Of a stretch of DNA of 64,000 nt, positions 35,411-47,345 are shown in pieces; position 1 is the first letter of the stretch, and every line of letters starts with the position of its first letter. Both the position numbers and the translations under genes were made by a program. The stretch is from Volutella citrinella (Eukaryota; Ascomycota; Sordariomycetes; Hypocreales; Nectriaceae). The stretch lies in assembly GCA_034401135.1 (NCBI GenBank), contig JAWZSP010000004.1, positions 2,728,001-2,792,000 on the forward strand, given 5' to 3'. The notes under the pieces are model-generated. The model ran no database searches, was not told where the DNA came from, and saw only the letters and a program-made list of their open reading frames with translations.

Positions 35411-38400
35411 TCAACATGGCAATACTGTACAATAACTTGAAACACCACCACCACCACTGCGCGGCACACCGACAAATACACCGGTGCTAACCACCCGCAT
35501 TCCACAACTCTCCTCTTTCTCGATTTTCCCCTTTCATCTCATTTCATCTGTTTCTCTTTCTTTTCATTCTATGTTGGGATATCATGGCGCAAGTCGTACT
35601 GAACACGACCGGGCGGGGCAAAATGAACACAGGCGTTGGTCAATTACTTATGATGGTGAATGGGGTGGCTTTTGTCTGTGGTTTTACTCTTTTTCTTTTT
35701 CCCTCCTGGACCACGTTCCAGGGGCTGTGGGCGGGGAGTCGGTTTTGGCGTTTATTTCCGGAGAGCCTACTACGTTCACAAAGCGCGCACAAGCATGCAT
35801 GCACACACGGCCTTGGACAGGACCATTTTTACTCGCAACACTCTTTTCTCTTGGCAAACGCGATGGCATATCTTTTTGTTGCACATAAGGTTAAATCGTT
35901 AATAAGGCCAAGCTTTTGGGTTGGGACCGGCAGGTACACACAGACAGGAGAGGCCAACTGGAGGACTGGGATAAAAAGAAGGAATTCTTTATGATGATAC
36001 CAAACAAGACACGTTTTTGACTGATACTTCACTTGCCGTTCCATCTTGACTGCCTATTGGATTGATGTGATTGATGAAAGGATGCCCGCGTGAATCAATC
36101 TCAGCACGCAAGCAGACTTGGCGCCGCGGGTTGAATGGGGACTGTGTTGACTGTGTACCTCGTCACGGCCTGTGAGACAGCGTGGACGGGTGCGCTCAAC
36201 TCCAATCTCCACCACGAGGGCGGGCGCAGTTATTTGAGGATGCACCACGCAGACATGTCTTGTTCAGAGGCTCCTGACTTGGAGCTGGGACGGCCAAAGG
36301 GCATGGGTCCTAATTAGTGGGCCTCGTGTGAATCCATCTAATCGAACCCACATATCCTTAAGCCCCTCGAAAATTCACGAAAGAGCGGTATGCGTCAACC
36401 AAGCGACGGTGCCCAGCATTCGGGGCCATTGGCAGCTGTCACACAGCGCACCGACCCGGCGTCCGAGAGCGCAGGTGTGTCACGCACATGCACATGCACG
36501 AGGAAGAGTTGGCTGCCTGTGGAGGAGCTGGCTATCCTCGAAGACCACCTGCTAGTAGTAGTGATTGACCAAGATACCTGGCGGACTACTGGTCTTTCTT
36601 TGCAGGCCATAGGCCTTGTGCTAGCATCTCAATTCCATGTCTGAGCCTCAGCTCCTGTAATTAGCCGATGACGACCAGCGAGCACGGGAATCGCTTCGAC
36701 AAGACAAAGTGGTCTTGGAGACTTTGACATGCGTCTGTGAGTGCGAACAGACAAAGGCTGGCATCACCCGCATGCCGCCAAAAGAAAGCAGCATGCACGG
36801 ACGGGCCACAGCCAGACGAAGGTGATTGGCTACAGCGTTAGGTAGGGGGGCTCAAGGGAATATCGTGGCGGCGAGGCACGATTTGAGCTTTTCGCTTGAG
36901 CCTTTCGCTCAATCCACCGCCAAGAACCAGCATCTGGTGCAATGACCAGAGGATGGCTGAGAAGATGGCTGCAGCGGATGCCCACGCGAGGCGGTTACTC
37001 ACTGCGTGCGTGCAATCGCAGCCCAGCAAGCGGGATCCCGTGTTGCACACGCACCTACCATGTGGAAGGCTGTTGGTGCAGCGACCACTGGGGACTCGGG
37101 CGTTGGTTTTTTGTTGAATGATGTGATTCGAATTGGAAAAACCGGGCCCTGTGGTTGGCGGTGGGCAATGATGGTGCGATGTGCCGGGCGGCCGGTACTT
37201 GCAACACGCGATATGCCATCAATTATCATGGCAGCACATGGCCTGACGGACGGATCCTGCGGCCCTGACTGGCCTAGAAGGCTGGAGGAGGCATGTAAGT
37301 CGATCCAGCGAATCAGTGGCCGGGCGTGCCTGGGAGGGCGGATGGTTGTGGGGGGCAATGGGGGGGAGGCGCCACTTGCCGTTTTGGGCAAGCTCTCCCT
37401 CCACAGGCGGCAGGTCGCGGCAATAGAGTTCAGGGGGCCCTTTCCCTGAAGCTCAAGCAGCCGCCTGATGTCATAGCCGGCCTGGCATTGGCCTCCCTAG
37501 CGGAAGAACTCTGAGCCCGAAATTCGAAACACCGCAAAAGCTATTTCCACCAAGCTGCGCGAACCGACGAGCCTTGCCTCGAGTCCGCATACGGTCCCGC
37601 CCAGTTTGATATCGTGTTCCTCTCAGGCGCTCATGGCATGTATCAGGGCGCATCCCTTTAATTAACTTGTCCCTGTACCCATCGATTGTCTCATTCTCTT
37701 TCCCAACACTGGTGGCCCTTCATCGTGGGTTCATCCGCGGCGGCGCGCACGTGCAGCCACTTGACGGTCCAAGACCCAATCAGGGGCCGAATTACGACTG
37801 GGCGCTCGAGAGCTAGAGATTGAGATCTTCTGCTCAGTGCTCGCCAGCTTCCCCTTCACTAACCCGTCGGTGGCTCGGAGCAGCGACAGACCAGATCCCC
37901 CTGGGCGTTCAAGCCACAGGCACCGCGCTAAGGGGCGTTGTCGAGCCGGGGCCTCACCAGCGTCTCCACTACCCGCCGCTTCGCTCATCTTCCAAGCGAC
38001 TAGGCGGGATTGCGGTGGAGTGCTGTCAATGAAATCTACGAGGTTGAGGTACCTCTTCTGGAGGGTCACACTGTAGCCATGGCTCTCGGACGGACGCCTT
38101 GTCGAAGAGCAGCAATGAGCTAGCGCTGCAAGAGTTACCGTGCGGAGCAGTGCACCAACGCTGTCGTCGATCCTCTCTCCTTGTGCTGGACTGTGCTCGT
38201 GAGGGCCAAGGACGCGTTTGGGCTTGGTGGTCAGCCAGCTGTGGACAACCCCCTTTACCCAAGGGCCAAGGCTCCGGTTTGCCATCCTTGGTCCGTGAGT
38301 GCCAGCACCAGCCAGCACATACAGTCCACAGGCAATTGGGACCCTGAATTATGAGATTGAATCGCCGTTTCCGTTTACCTGACATTGTTGCACCCGCTCT

Positions 38401-39531
38401 ACTTCCCACAGCAGACGAGCGCCCCGTGTCGTGTTCGTTCGGGCGGGCCTAGTGGACGAGGTTTGCTCCTCTCCATTCTAGTGCATGTTCCTGTCAAGCT
38501 CTCGGGCAAGCAACTTGGCGACGTCTGATTCCAGTCCTGGAGCCGACTTGGGCCTCTACTAGATCATCCTCGGCTCCCACATCTACGAACTTTGGATTTT
38601 CCCAACCCTAATTGGGGACAGAGGCTGAGCCCTGACGGCTGAGCACAAGAGAGGAGACTAAAATGCGTCTAGAAGGCCGGCACTCGAGAGTGGACTGCTT
38701 CTCGCTTTTCTAGCTCTCAGCCCATCGTGGGAGGACTCGATAGTCAGGGGAGCCAGTCATTTGGCTCGACACTCGTCGCCCGAGCCTGACGACTAGTCCC
38801 AGATCGAGCCAAGCCGCAACGGCGATGATTACTACGTACATATTTTCTTGGGGGGGCGGGTTATCGGCCCACCTGCAGCATTGGAGCAGGAGTAGCACTT
38901 CGTATCTGCAGATCAATCGGCGCCGAGAGTTCGCGACTAAAGTAGTACCATGTCAATTGATTGAGGGATGGATCAAGCAGCTGATCTGAAGACGCGTCGA
39001 GGAATTCAAACGGCAAATCAGTGCCCCGCAGTGAGACCAGATCGCCATCAGTGGAGTCTCAATCGTGGCACTAATAAGTCACGGCACTGACACAACGCGC
39101 GACGACCAGCTCCAAGAGCTGAGACACGGCGCCGCCAGGGCGTGCCAATCTGCATCAAACCCCGGAGCTTGGGACAGTCGCTGTCGATGTCGGAACGCAA
39201 GGGCGGCGGCAGCCACCTTCTCCTCGCAGAGTTGCGGCCGGTCCCTGCGCCGTGTGGCTTGGCACGCACGATGAAGGAGCTTTGAAAGCCTACATCGCCC
39301 GCACAGGCACTCTTGCTGTTGGGCCTTTGTTGAGCCTAGGGCGGTTGTAAGCTGCTCGGGGCTCGAAATGGCGGCGGGCTCGTTGTTTCATTTCCAGGAA
39401 TTCCAGCTGTCACCTGTCGCTCACCACGCGGCGCGTCACGAGTAAAGTGGTTTGCGCTTGGTCGTCCCTCTAACGCTTGGTAGCGCGTCGAGCTGAGGTG
39501 CGGAGCTGGCGGGTTGATGGTGCGTGCTCAT

Positions 39532-39606
39532 GGCGATGGATTGTGGATGGGTGGATCTGACTGAGATGGCGAGATGGTAGATGGCCGATGGCAGATGGCG
39601 AGGTGG
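39532..39606 (+). repeat. GATGG-rich degenerate tandem repeat
   Basis: Repeated GATGGC, GATGGT and GATGGA units over about 75 bases, imperfectly spaced. Confidence 0.7.
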
Positions 39607-39649
39607 CGCAGTGCTGGAATAGGATATTGATGATCGCTGCGCCTAATTT

Positions 39650-39692
39650 GAATTGATTAACTCGTATATCGAGGCCATCAATTAATCAATTC
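39650..39692. repeat. Inverted repeat forming a bulged hairpin
   Basis: Left arm GAATTGATTAA (39650-39660) is directly followed by CTCG, loop TATAT, CGAG, an 8-base bulge, and the right arm TTAATCAATTC (39682-39692). Both the 11-bp and the 4-bp arms pair perfectly. Confidence 0.85.
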
Positions 39693-40842
39693 GAGGCGAT
39701 ACTGGGATGGCATAGGCCCGGGGCGGCGAACGGGTGACGACCAATACGGCCGAGGACATCATGATCTGTCCCCTCCATGTAGCAAACAGGATGGACGGCC
39801 TGCTCGGCGCCGGCCTTGTTTGTTTCTGGTAGATGGACGCAGGTGACGAGACGAGTTGCTCAAAGGATGAGCAGTGCCACCCTGAGTCCTGCTCTTGGTT
39901 GGGCCGGTGATGAGGTGACTAGGATGCGCTTCCATCGTCGTGGTCCGCCCCCCCCAACGAGGATACATCAACTTGACCAGCTCGTAGTGTTTGTACACCG
40001 TGTGGTCCGTATCGCGGGAGCCGCAGCTGGGGCGGGTGCGTCTGGTGGTCATGTCCTGATGGCTTCTTTCACTATTTTTGGTGGAAAGATGGAAACAGTG
40101 TCTCGTACAGGGGAGCAATCATCAGCGGGATTAATTAATTAGTATCGAGATGTTTGCTGCGAGGTGATACGACCCAATCCTGAAGCAGGCCCCGTCGGTT
40201 GTAGTCGACTGTGGGTATATGTTTCTCAAGATTGATTTGGCAGCGGTTGCGGCGGAGGGATCGCCCTCCCTTCACGTCGTAATCTTCCTCAGATGCGGAC
40301 ACGGCCACGGGTTTGGTCACAAGTCCCCGTTGGGCTGCCGCAGCCTCCTCTGAGATGAAAATTGGAGACTCGGAACGAGCAGGTGGCGGCGTCTACCCAG
40401 CCAGTCCCGAGTCTGACAAGCTGTAACGTCTGTTATTGTTGGTGGGTGGGTGCTCAAGTGGCTTGGCCGTGAGACGTTGAACAGGACAGGTCAACAAAGA
40501 TGGAAAGAGTAGGACACAGTCACTCACAACCGGGTGTGGCCTCGAGAGCACTCTCGGGTCGAATAGTTCAATATCCATCATCATACCACCAAGGCCCAAC
40601 TAGTAATCAACATGAATGAGAACAATGCATGAATAATAACAGCACCATGCGCATGTGCAGTCAACGCCGACCATCACATGCACTCTCCCATCGACTTCCC
40701 ACGTGGCATAATCCAACCGTTTCCCTTCTCTTGTGTGGCCAATGAGCTGCCCAGACTGAATATCAAATAGTGAACTTGTGCAATTCAAACCCCCAATGTA
40801 CACACATCGTCTACCAACGTAGCCAAACCGCAAGTAAGGTTC

Positions 40843-43211
40843 TTACTGCGTGCCGTTCAGAGGAGCATTGGCGCCTTCGTCGCCCTCGACCACAGCGGGC
40901 TGCTTGGTTCGCAGGGTAAGCGGGAAAGGATACTCATCTGGGTCCTCTTCCTCTCTGCGCAATTGTTAGCAGGCATCCCTAGTTTGCTACGAGAAGTGAA
41001 AGAGCAATGCTGGATAAGTACTTACGGAAGCTTCCAGGCGACGTAGTCTTCGGTGCTTAGGCCCTCGCGTCCCTCTTGGAGGCTCGCAAAATCGCCAGGG
41101 GTCATCATGCCAGTTCGGTCTCGCGGCGAACCAGGCACGGAGAATGGGCGCGAGATCTTGTGCTCAACCCCAGGAATGAAGTCCTCTTCCTCATCACCAG
41201 TGAAGGAATCCGGGTATGCCCGGCGAAGGGCGAGCTGGCGAGCCTTGACGTACTCCATGCCCATGCGCTTCCAGTCAAGAAGGTCGCTAAGCCGTTCCGT
41301 TCGGTTTCGCTGATTGATGCGCTGACGCCGGCTCTTACCGCAAAAGTCAAACATGTGGGAAGTCAGCTCGTTCACCGAGTCGTCGACGCCCTTGGTACGG
41401 CGATCCACAATGTAGATGCCGTAGTCGCTCGAGTTCTCAATGAGCTCCTCCATGTAGCAGCCGAAGCCGGACAGGTTGGTGGTGATGCTCGGCACTCCCA
41501 TTACCGTGCACTCGGCAGGAGTATATCCCCAGGGCTCGTAGTAGGAGGCGAAGACGCCCAGATGACAGCCGCGAACAAATTCGTCGTAATCCAAAGGCAG
41601 CACCGGGTTCGCAGAGTTGAGAAACTCGGGGTGGAACACAATCTTGACTCGGTCGGTAGGGTGGTTGAAGAGCTGCACCCGGCGGATCTGGTTCAGGACT
41701 GGGTCCTCGTGATCGTTCACCATGTTGTGGGTAACAATGGGAGGAAGCCCGTGTCGCTTCATGGCGAACAAACGCCGTCGCAGGAGGACGCGGTCCTGGC
41801 CAGAGATGAGCTCCTTCTCATCGGGCATCGGGTCACCCTCGTGCCACTTGAGCGATCGCTCAAAGATGCGACGGCCGATGCTCTGCTCGATTACGTGGGT
41901 GGTGTCCCTCAACGACTTGATGACTGCCTGGCCCTTGAGAGCCTCGACAGTGAGCGACGTCGTCTTGGCAGGCATGATGATGAAGGCGACAACAGTCATC
42001 TTGCTGCCGGCCGACTTCAGGCGGTGGTTCAGGCGGGCGAGCGACTCGATGAACATGTCGACGCCCTTGTTCCGAAATTCGTAGCGACCCGCCGTGAAGA
42101 CATAGAGAGTATTGTCCGGCTCGAAATCGTAGTGTCCGTAGAAGTGACCTCGCACAAAGTCATGGATCTTCTCCTTGGCCTGTTGATGGAGGTTCTGAAA
42201 TTCGTGGACAGCAGAGAACTTGGTGACGTTGAGACCGTTGGGGAGAACTCCGTCGGGCTTTCGCTTCAGCAAATGCTCCGATTCGAATGCAGTGATGTGG
42301 GAGACGGTAGTGAAAACGTCGCAAGAATGAGCGGCGGCTCGCTCGATGCAGTATCGATGGTAGATGCCTCGCTTGCCGGCCTCTGCGTCGACGTCGAAGC
42401 TCTGCAGGTTGTTGTAGAAATCCACAGAGCCTGCGCAGAGATAGCGGCCGAGAAGGGTTGCATGGGTTGTGAAAATGGTCGTCACATCGATGCGTCGCTT
42501 CTTGGTGAGGGGAAGAGCAACGCCAGCGAGCCACTCGTGGAAGTGAGCGATGACGGCCTTCTTCTTCTCATGGCACATGAACTATGGGTGGGAGCGAGAG
42601 GTCAGCAAGTGATTTTCAGTCATGCATGCAGCGGGGGAAGATTACCTCGCCGAGGAACCAAGCAACCAGATAACCAAAGACAATGGCCTCGTTGGTCTCG
42701 TCATCACTCGGCGGCGAGGGGATGCTGGCCGTGTCCCAGAGATCACCTTTCCACTGATCCAGCCAGCCGTAAGCCGTCTTGGTGTCGACGAGAATGACGC
42801 GGGGAGCTCCCTCAATAAGCCAGCGCCCGTAGACGATACCGATGCCTCGGTCCTTCATTGCCTGTATTGTTGCCGAGATCTCTGGGTTCGTTGGCTCCAT
42901 CTCTTCCACCTCGACCGCGGCCTTTGGCTGGTTAGCTAGCTAGTGCAGGAAACGGGGGAAATCTGGGAGCACACGGACCGATTGGTGGTTGAGGGGACCG
43001 ATTAGATGGTATCTTTCGCCATACTCAGCGGCAGTCACTGGCGCCTTGGACTTGATGACGGAGTAGATACCACCAACTGTGAGGAGTCAGTGTCATGATC
43101 TGATGCGGCGACGAACACAATTTTTTGCGCACCTCGATGGGCTACCTCAGTAGCAATTTCAAAGAGAAGGTGATTCTTGATGTCGCGGGCCGGAGCCTGC
43201 TCGGAAGCCAT
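40843..43211 (-). CDS. GSY1: Glycogen synthase (GT3 family)
   Basis: Transfers glucose from UDP-glucose to growing glycogen in the cytosol. Five exons on the minus strand: 43211-43133, 43076-42979, 42921-42646, 42581-41026 and 40954-40843, giving 706 aa, the usual length for fungal Gsy. Landmarks: N-terminal [21 protein letters not shown] for UDP-glucose binding, [42 protein letters not shown], the GT3 active-site segment [16 protein letters not shown] at about residues 498-513, and the Arg-rich glucose-6-phosphate sensor [20 protein letters not shown] at about 570-590. The C-terminal tail has SVPGSPRDR, matching the phosphorylation region of the yeast enzyme. The acceptor before exon 3 is ambiguous by six bases (CAG at 42930-42928 or AAG at 42924-42922). 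AAG is preferred because CTAAC sits immediately before the CAG. AGGGG stress-type elements occur upstream at 43435 and 43702. Confidence 0.97.
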
Positions 43212-45696
43212 GGTGGCTATTCGCAGCGGGGATGATCTCTGCTCGTGAGTGCGGAGTTGACCAAGCCAAGGTAGACAAACAGAGCAACGCTCTCAGCGGT
43301 GCTTGCGCCGGGCGACAAGACGGATGCCGGGGGCAGAAAAGAGCTATAGAAAATGAAGATGAAGCTGTAGGGATGAATGTAGATGGCAATTGAAAAACTT
43401 TGCAAGGCGCAGAGGCAATGTTGGGTCCGTTGGGAGGGGGGGGCAAAGCTGGTGGCGGGTGGTGGTGTGGTGGTCAGGTTGCGTCACGGCGAGTGCTGGA
43501 TGCGCAGGGATCAGTAGACGACGGTTGGGCAGGGCCGCCGTGTGCGCGAGGCCGCAGATTCACACGCGCTCTGGAGCCAACGGGCCGTGGTAGCAGGAGG
43601 CCAAAGGGTTGAAGCCGGAGCGCTTCTTCGGGCGGTACGGCTGGGGGCGTGAGGCAGTAGCGGACGAGGGCTGGGATGGGAAAAGGTGAGAAGAGCAGGA
43701 GAGGGGATGGGCCATATGTGGTTGTGGTGGTTGGACAGACAAGACTGCCGACTAACCTACTCTGCCTGCCTTACCTGCCCGACCTTACGCAGTACTGACT
43801 TAGCATCCCACCTTGGCATCCATCTGATGTTGAGGGATGGTATGGTGCCGTCATCGGTACCTTCGCCCTATGCGTGTGCCCCTATAGCGACCATGTACCC
43901 GGCGGGACCAGGTCTGTGCGGTAGCTCCGGACTTACAGTGGGGACCTCCCCCGAGCAACGGCTCTAGACCGCCAACCCCCCACTCCAGCACTCGCCTCAA
44001 TCCACTGATCTCGTCTTCCCCCCAGCGGCCGATCGAGATGGCTCCGCTCCCATTGTCTTTGTTGAGCGCCTCTTGCACGGCGCAGGGGGATGGGCAAACA
44101 AGGGGAAATTGGGAAGACGCAGCAGCCGCGGCGATCCGTTTTTGGTATCCATGGGGCGCAGCGGTGCTCGACCAAGCTCGACCCTTTCGGATCGTCGCAT
44201 CGTTTGGTCGTACTTTGTGTGGACTGGTCTGTTGCGCCACTGGCCTCTGGCCTGGGTGGTTGCGTGACCTCCTGGGCTAGTCCAGCGGCAGGTCGGTTAA
44301 GCGCCTGGTCTGATATGGATGTAACCTGGAGTTTTCAGCAGCCAGGCGTCCAGGTAAGGTCCAGACAAGGCCTTGGCGTCGAGACACGGCAGAGGGACGA
44401 GGTATGCGGCACGTATCGTGTCTTCGGGTGCATTTCTAGAACCATTGGGAAGCCAAGGGAGAATAAGGTGCCAGGTAGTCAATCCCTTTGGGCCTGGAGC
44501 ACGGGCTGCTTATTCTCAGTGACAGTCACCCTCAGTTCATGTCCCCCCAGGTCGTGTTACTGCATGCATGGATGCTTTTTAGTGTAGGCCGTCATGCCGG
44601 GATGACGACATGGAATGCGGGGGAATGCCAGTCATGAGGAAGTTTGGGCCACCAGTGCTGCAGTCTCCGCACCCTGAAGCACCCAAGCTGTGCTTAGATG
44701 CAGCAACTAACCAGCGATGTCCTTCCACAGAGCGACCGAGGATTGAGCACGGATACTTGGTGCGGCCCAGGGTCTCCAATCTACAGCTGCTTCACTGCCG
44801 CCGCACTCTCCCGCTGCCAACGACACACAATGGATGGCCTGGCCTCATCCGCCTTTCCCGTGCCGAGATGGCTGAATGTGGCGGACGAAGAGAGCCAGAG
44901 AGAGCGTTAGACTGTGGCCAGGAAAGGGAGGTTTTGAATCACAATCACCTCAAGAGCCAAGTGCCACAGCACCGGGGTTCTGGGAGACGGGCCCGGAGTT
45001 CCAGTGCAGCCATTCATCGTCCTGCTGAGGGACCCGCCCCGAAACCTCAAGTTCTCGACCGGTCCCAATCCACTAGGATAGCCCACTTCGTGCCAGTTTC
45101 CCCAGTCCACGGCAATCCTCAGTCAGCTCGCTATTCCAGTGCACGACAGACAACCGACAGTAATTATTAATGCCAAGCCCGGGGGAACAAGAGCTGGGGC
45201 ATTTGTCTCAGTGACGCAAATAAAAATCACCAGCCCTGAAATTGGCTCTGATCTATCAAGCCAAATCCTCGACTGCTGTTGACGCACTATGGACATCAGC
45301 AATCCATGGCACCTTTCAAAGCCGGAGGCCGAAATTGGAATCGAAATTACAAACAATACGTCCCGCCCCACTCATATATCTTGTAGTTGCCTCTCCTCAA
45401 TCCTGCGATATGACAACCAACACTGTATTCGTTCATTGGATGCGACACCCCGCCCTGAGCAGCCTTGCGCCTCCGCTGCGTGTGGTTGGTGAAATCGACG
45501 GCCTCGCCCCGCATCCTTGGTGGGGCCGCGCCGCGAGGCTGTGAAATTTTCCCAAAAAAAATTTGGGCCGTCTCTATCAATCCGCTTGTGGTATGCGAGG
45601 AGGCCCCAAGAGAAACAAACCAAACAAAAAAGGCCGTCCACCTCAGTATCTGCCCACCCCATAACCAACGACGCTTCGCTGCGGAAACAATCCAGG
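43212..45696. other. Divergent promoter region, GSY1 / YTM1
   Basis: About 2.5 kb between divergent starts. Two AGGGG elements at 43435-43439 and 43702-43706 could be stress elements for glycogen synthase; the motif is short. The 186-codon plus-strand frame at 44610-45170 looks random and is not called. Confidence 0.5.
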
Positions 45697-47190
45697 ATGG
45701 GTGACGTCGCACAGGTGAAGGTCATCTTCACCACCACGGAGCAGGACCTGGCCCTCCCTGAATCCAAGCAACAGCTTCTTGTGCCCGCTGGTTGGTAGAC
45801 CCCTTCTTGTTCCCATGGTCGGGTATTCTGTTCTCGTGGCGATTCATCTGACATTTTCATAGACATTAAGCGATATGGCCTTTCGCGCATTCTCAATTCC
45901 GAGTCGATGCTCGACACCTCGTCACCAATCCCGCTCGACTTCCTCGCCAACGGCACTTTCCTCCGCACCTCCATCGAAGAATACCTTGCCTCCAGTGGCC
46001 TGTCCTCCGAATCTACCCTAACTCTGCAGTATGTCCGCAGCTTGCTGCCGCCCGTATACGAGGCGAGCTTCGAGCACGACGATTGGGTCAGCGGCGTGGA
46101 TGTCCTCTCCTCGACCTCACCCGCCGGTCTCCTCGCCGGCGATGTCTCCGTGGCGGAGAGAGTGGCCAGTGCTTCATACGACGGGCTTGTCAGGATCTGG
46201 AACCCTTCGGGCGACGCCATTGCCGTCTCTCCTGCGGGCAGGGCCGGCGGCCACACCCAGCGAGCCAACGCTGTCAAGTGGGTGTCGCAGAAGCAGCTCG
46301 TCTCGGCGGGCCTGGACCGCAAGGTCATTGTCTGGGACTACAGCGAATCCGACGACGGCTTCTCCGGGTCGCTCAAATCCAACATGGAGCTCTGGGGCCA
46401 CGCCAAGGACATCAACAGCATCGACGTCAACGGCGCTTCCAAGCGCATCCTCACAGCCTCGGCCGACGGCAGCGTGGGCCTCTGGTCGTCGTCAAAACGC
46501 ACCGCTCCCCAGGCCGACCCGGAGACCCTTCCGTCGGCGCACACTACCAAGCGCGCAAAGATCTCTAGCGCCGCAAACACTGCCCAGCGCGGTCCTCTGG
46601 CCATGATTGCCGTCCATGACGAGCCGGTCACCGCCGCTATCTTCCACCCCAACGACCCCACGGTCGCCTACTCGGCCTCCAAGGACCACACGGTCCGCAC
46701 CCTGGATCTCACCACACAGCGCGAGGTCAGCCGCTTGACGACGATGCACCCCCTGCTCTGCGCAACTGCGCTGGCCGGCTCCTCGCTCGTCGCTGCCGGC
46801 TCCTCCGCCCGTCACATCACGCTGCTGGACCCTCGCGAGTCCGCCTCAAAGACTTCGGCCATGACTCTCCGCGGTCACGTCAACATGGTTGTGTCGCTCT
46901 GCCCCTCGCCCGAGAACGACTACTCCCTCGTGTCCGGCTCGCACGACAGCACATGCCGCGTGTGGGATCTGCGAAGCGTGCGCCTCGGAAGCTCTGAAGA
47001 GGGCGGCGGCAACGTAAGCGAGCCGGTCTACACCATCGGCCGCGAATGGCTGCAGGGCAAGAAGCTGCCGCCTGCCGGAACCGGAGCCAAGGTGTTGAGC
47101 GTTGTGTGGGACAAAACCTGGGGTATCGTCAGTGGTGGAGAGGACAAAAAGGTTCAGATCAATCGGGGTCGCGGTTTGCTAGCATCATAG
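45697..47190 (+). CDS. YTM1: Ribosome biogenesis protein YTM1 (WDR12), WD-repeat
   Basis: A subunit of the Nop7-Erb1-Ytm1 (PeBoW) complex in the nucleolus, needed for 27S pre-rRNA processing and 60S assembly. Its N-terminal NLE/UBL domain is the site where the AAA protein Rea1 pulls the complex off the particle. Two exons, 45697-45790 and 45863-47190, give 473 aa. The NLE domain spans about residues 6-85 (VKVIFTTTEQDLALP, then PIPLDFLANGTFLRTSIEEYL). WD repeats follow: VRIWNPSG, VIVWDYSES, VGLWSSSK, VRTLDLTT, CRVWDLRS and a final GGEDKKVQIN blade. About 155 bases separate its stop from the 3' end of the convergent exonuclease gene. Confidence 0.95.
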
Positions 47191-47345
47191 ATATATAGAC
47201 GGGGGGGTGATGAGGGTTCAAAAGCGAATTAATTGACGAGAAATGAATAGAAGGGTATCCTCTTATGCTATTCAAATATGCTATAGGCGTGCGTCATTGC
47301 CAGCGGCACCAGGCCGACGTGGTCATCAAACGGAACAAATCTCAT

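Larger units (their letters stand above)
35411..40842. other. 5.4-kb region with no recognisable gene
   Basis: Short frames only. Contains a GATGG-rich stretch (39532-39606), an imperfect hairpin (39650-39692) and TTAATTAATTA near 40131. No tRNA-like cloverleaf or conserved protein frame was found by eye. Confidence 0.5.

Noticed and set aside
23559..40842. Degenerate transposon or RIP-mutated repeat
   Set aside because: No AT-rich skew, terminal repeats, target duplications or transposase/reverse-transcriptase remnants were seen.
41076..42797. 573-codon open frame on the plus strand
   Set aside because: It is exactly antisense to glycogen synthase exons and has no recognisable domain. Long antisense frames are a common by-product of GC-rich third positions.
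44610..45170. 186-codon plus-strand frame
   Set aside because: No domain, no splice extension, and lies in the divergent promoter of YTM1 and GSY1.
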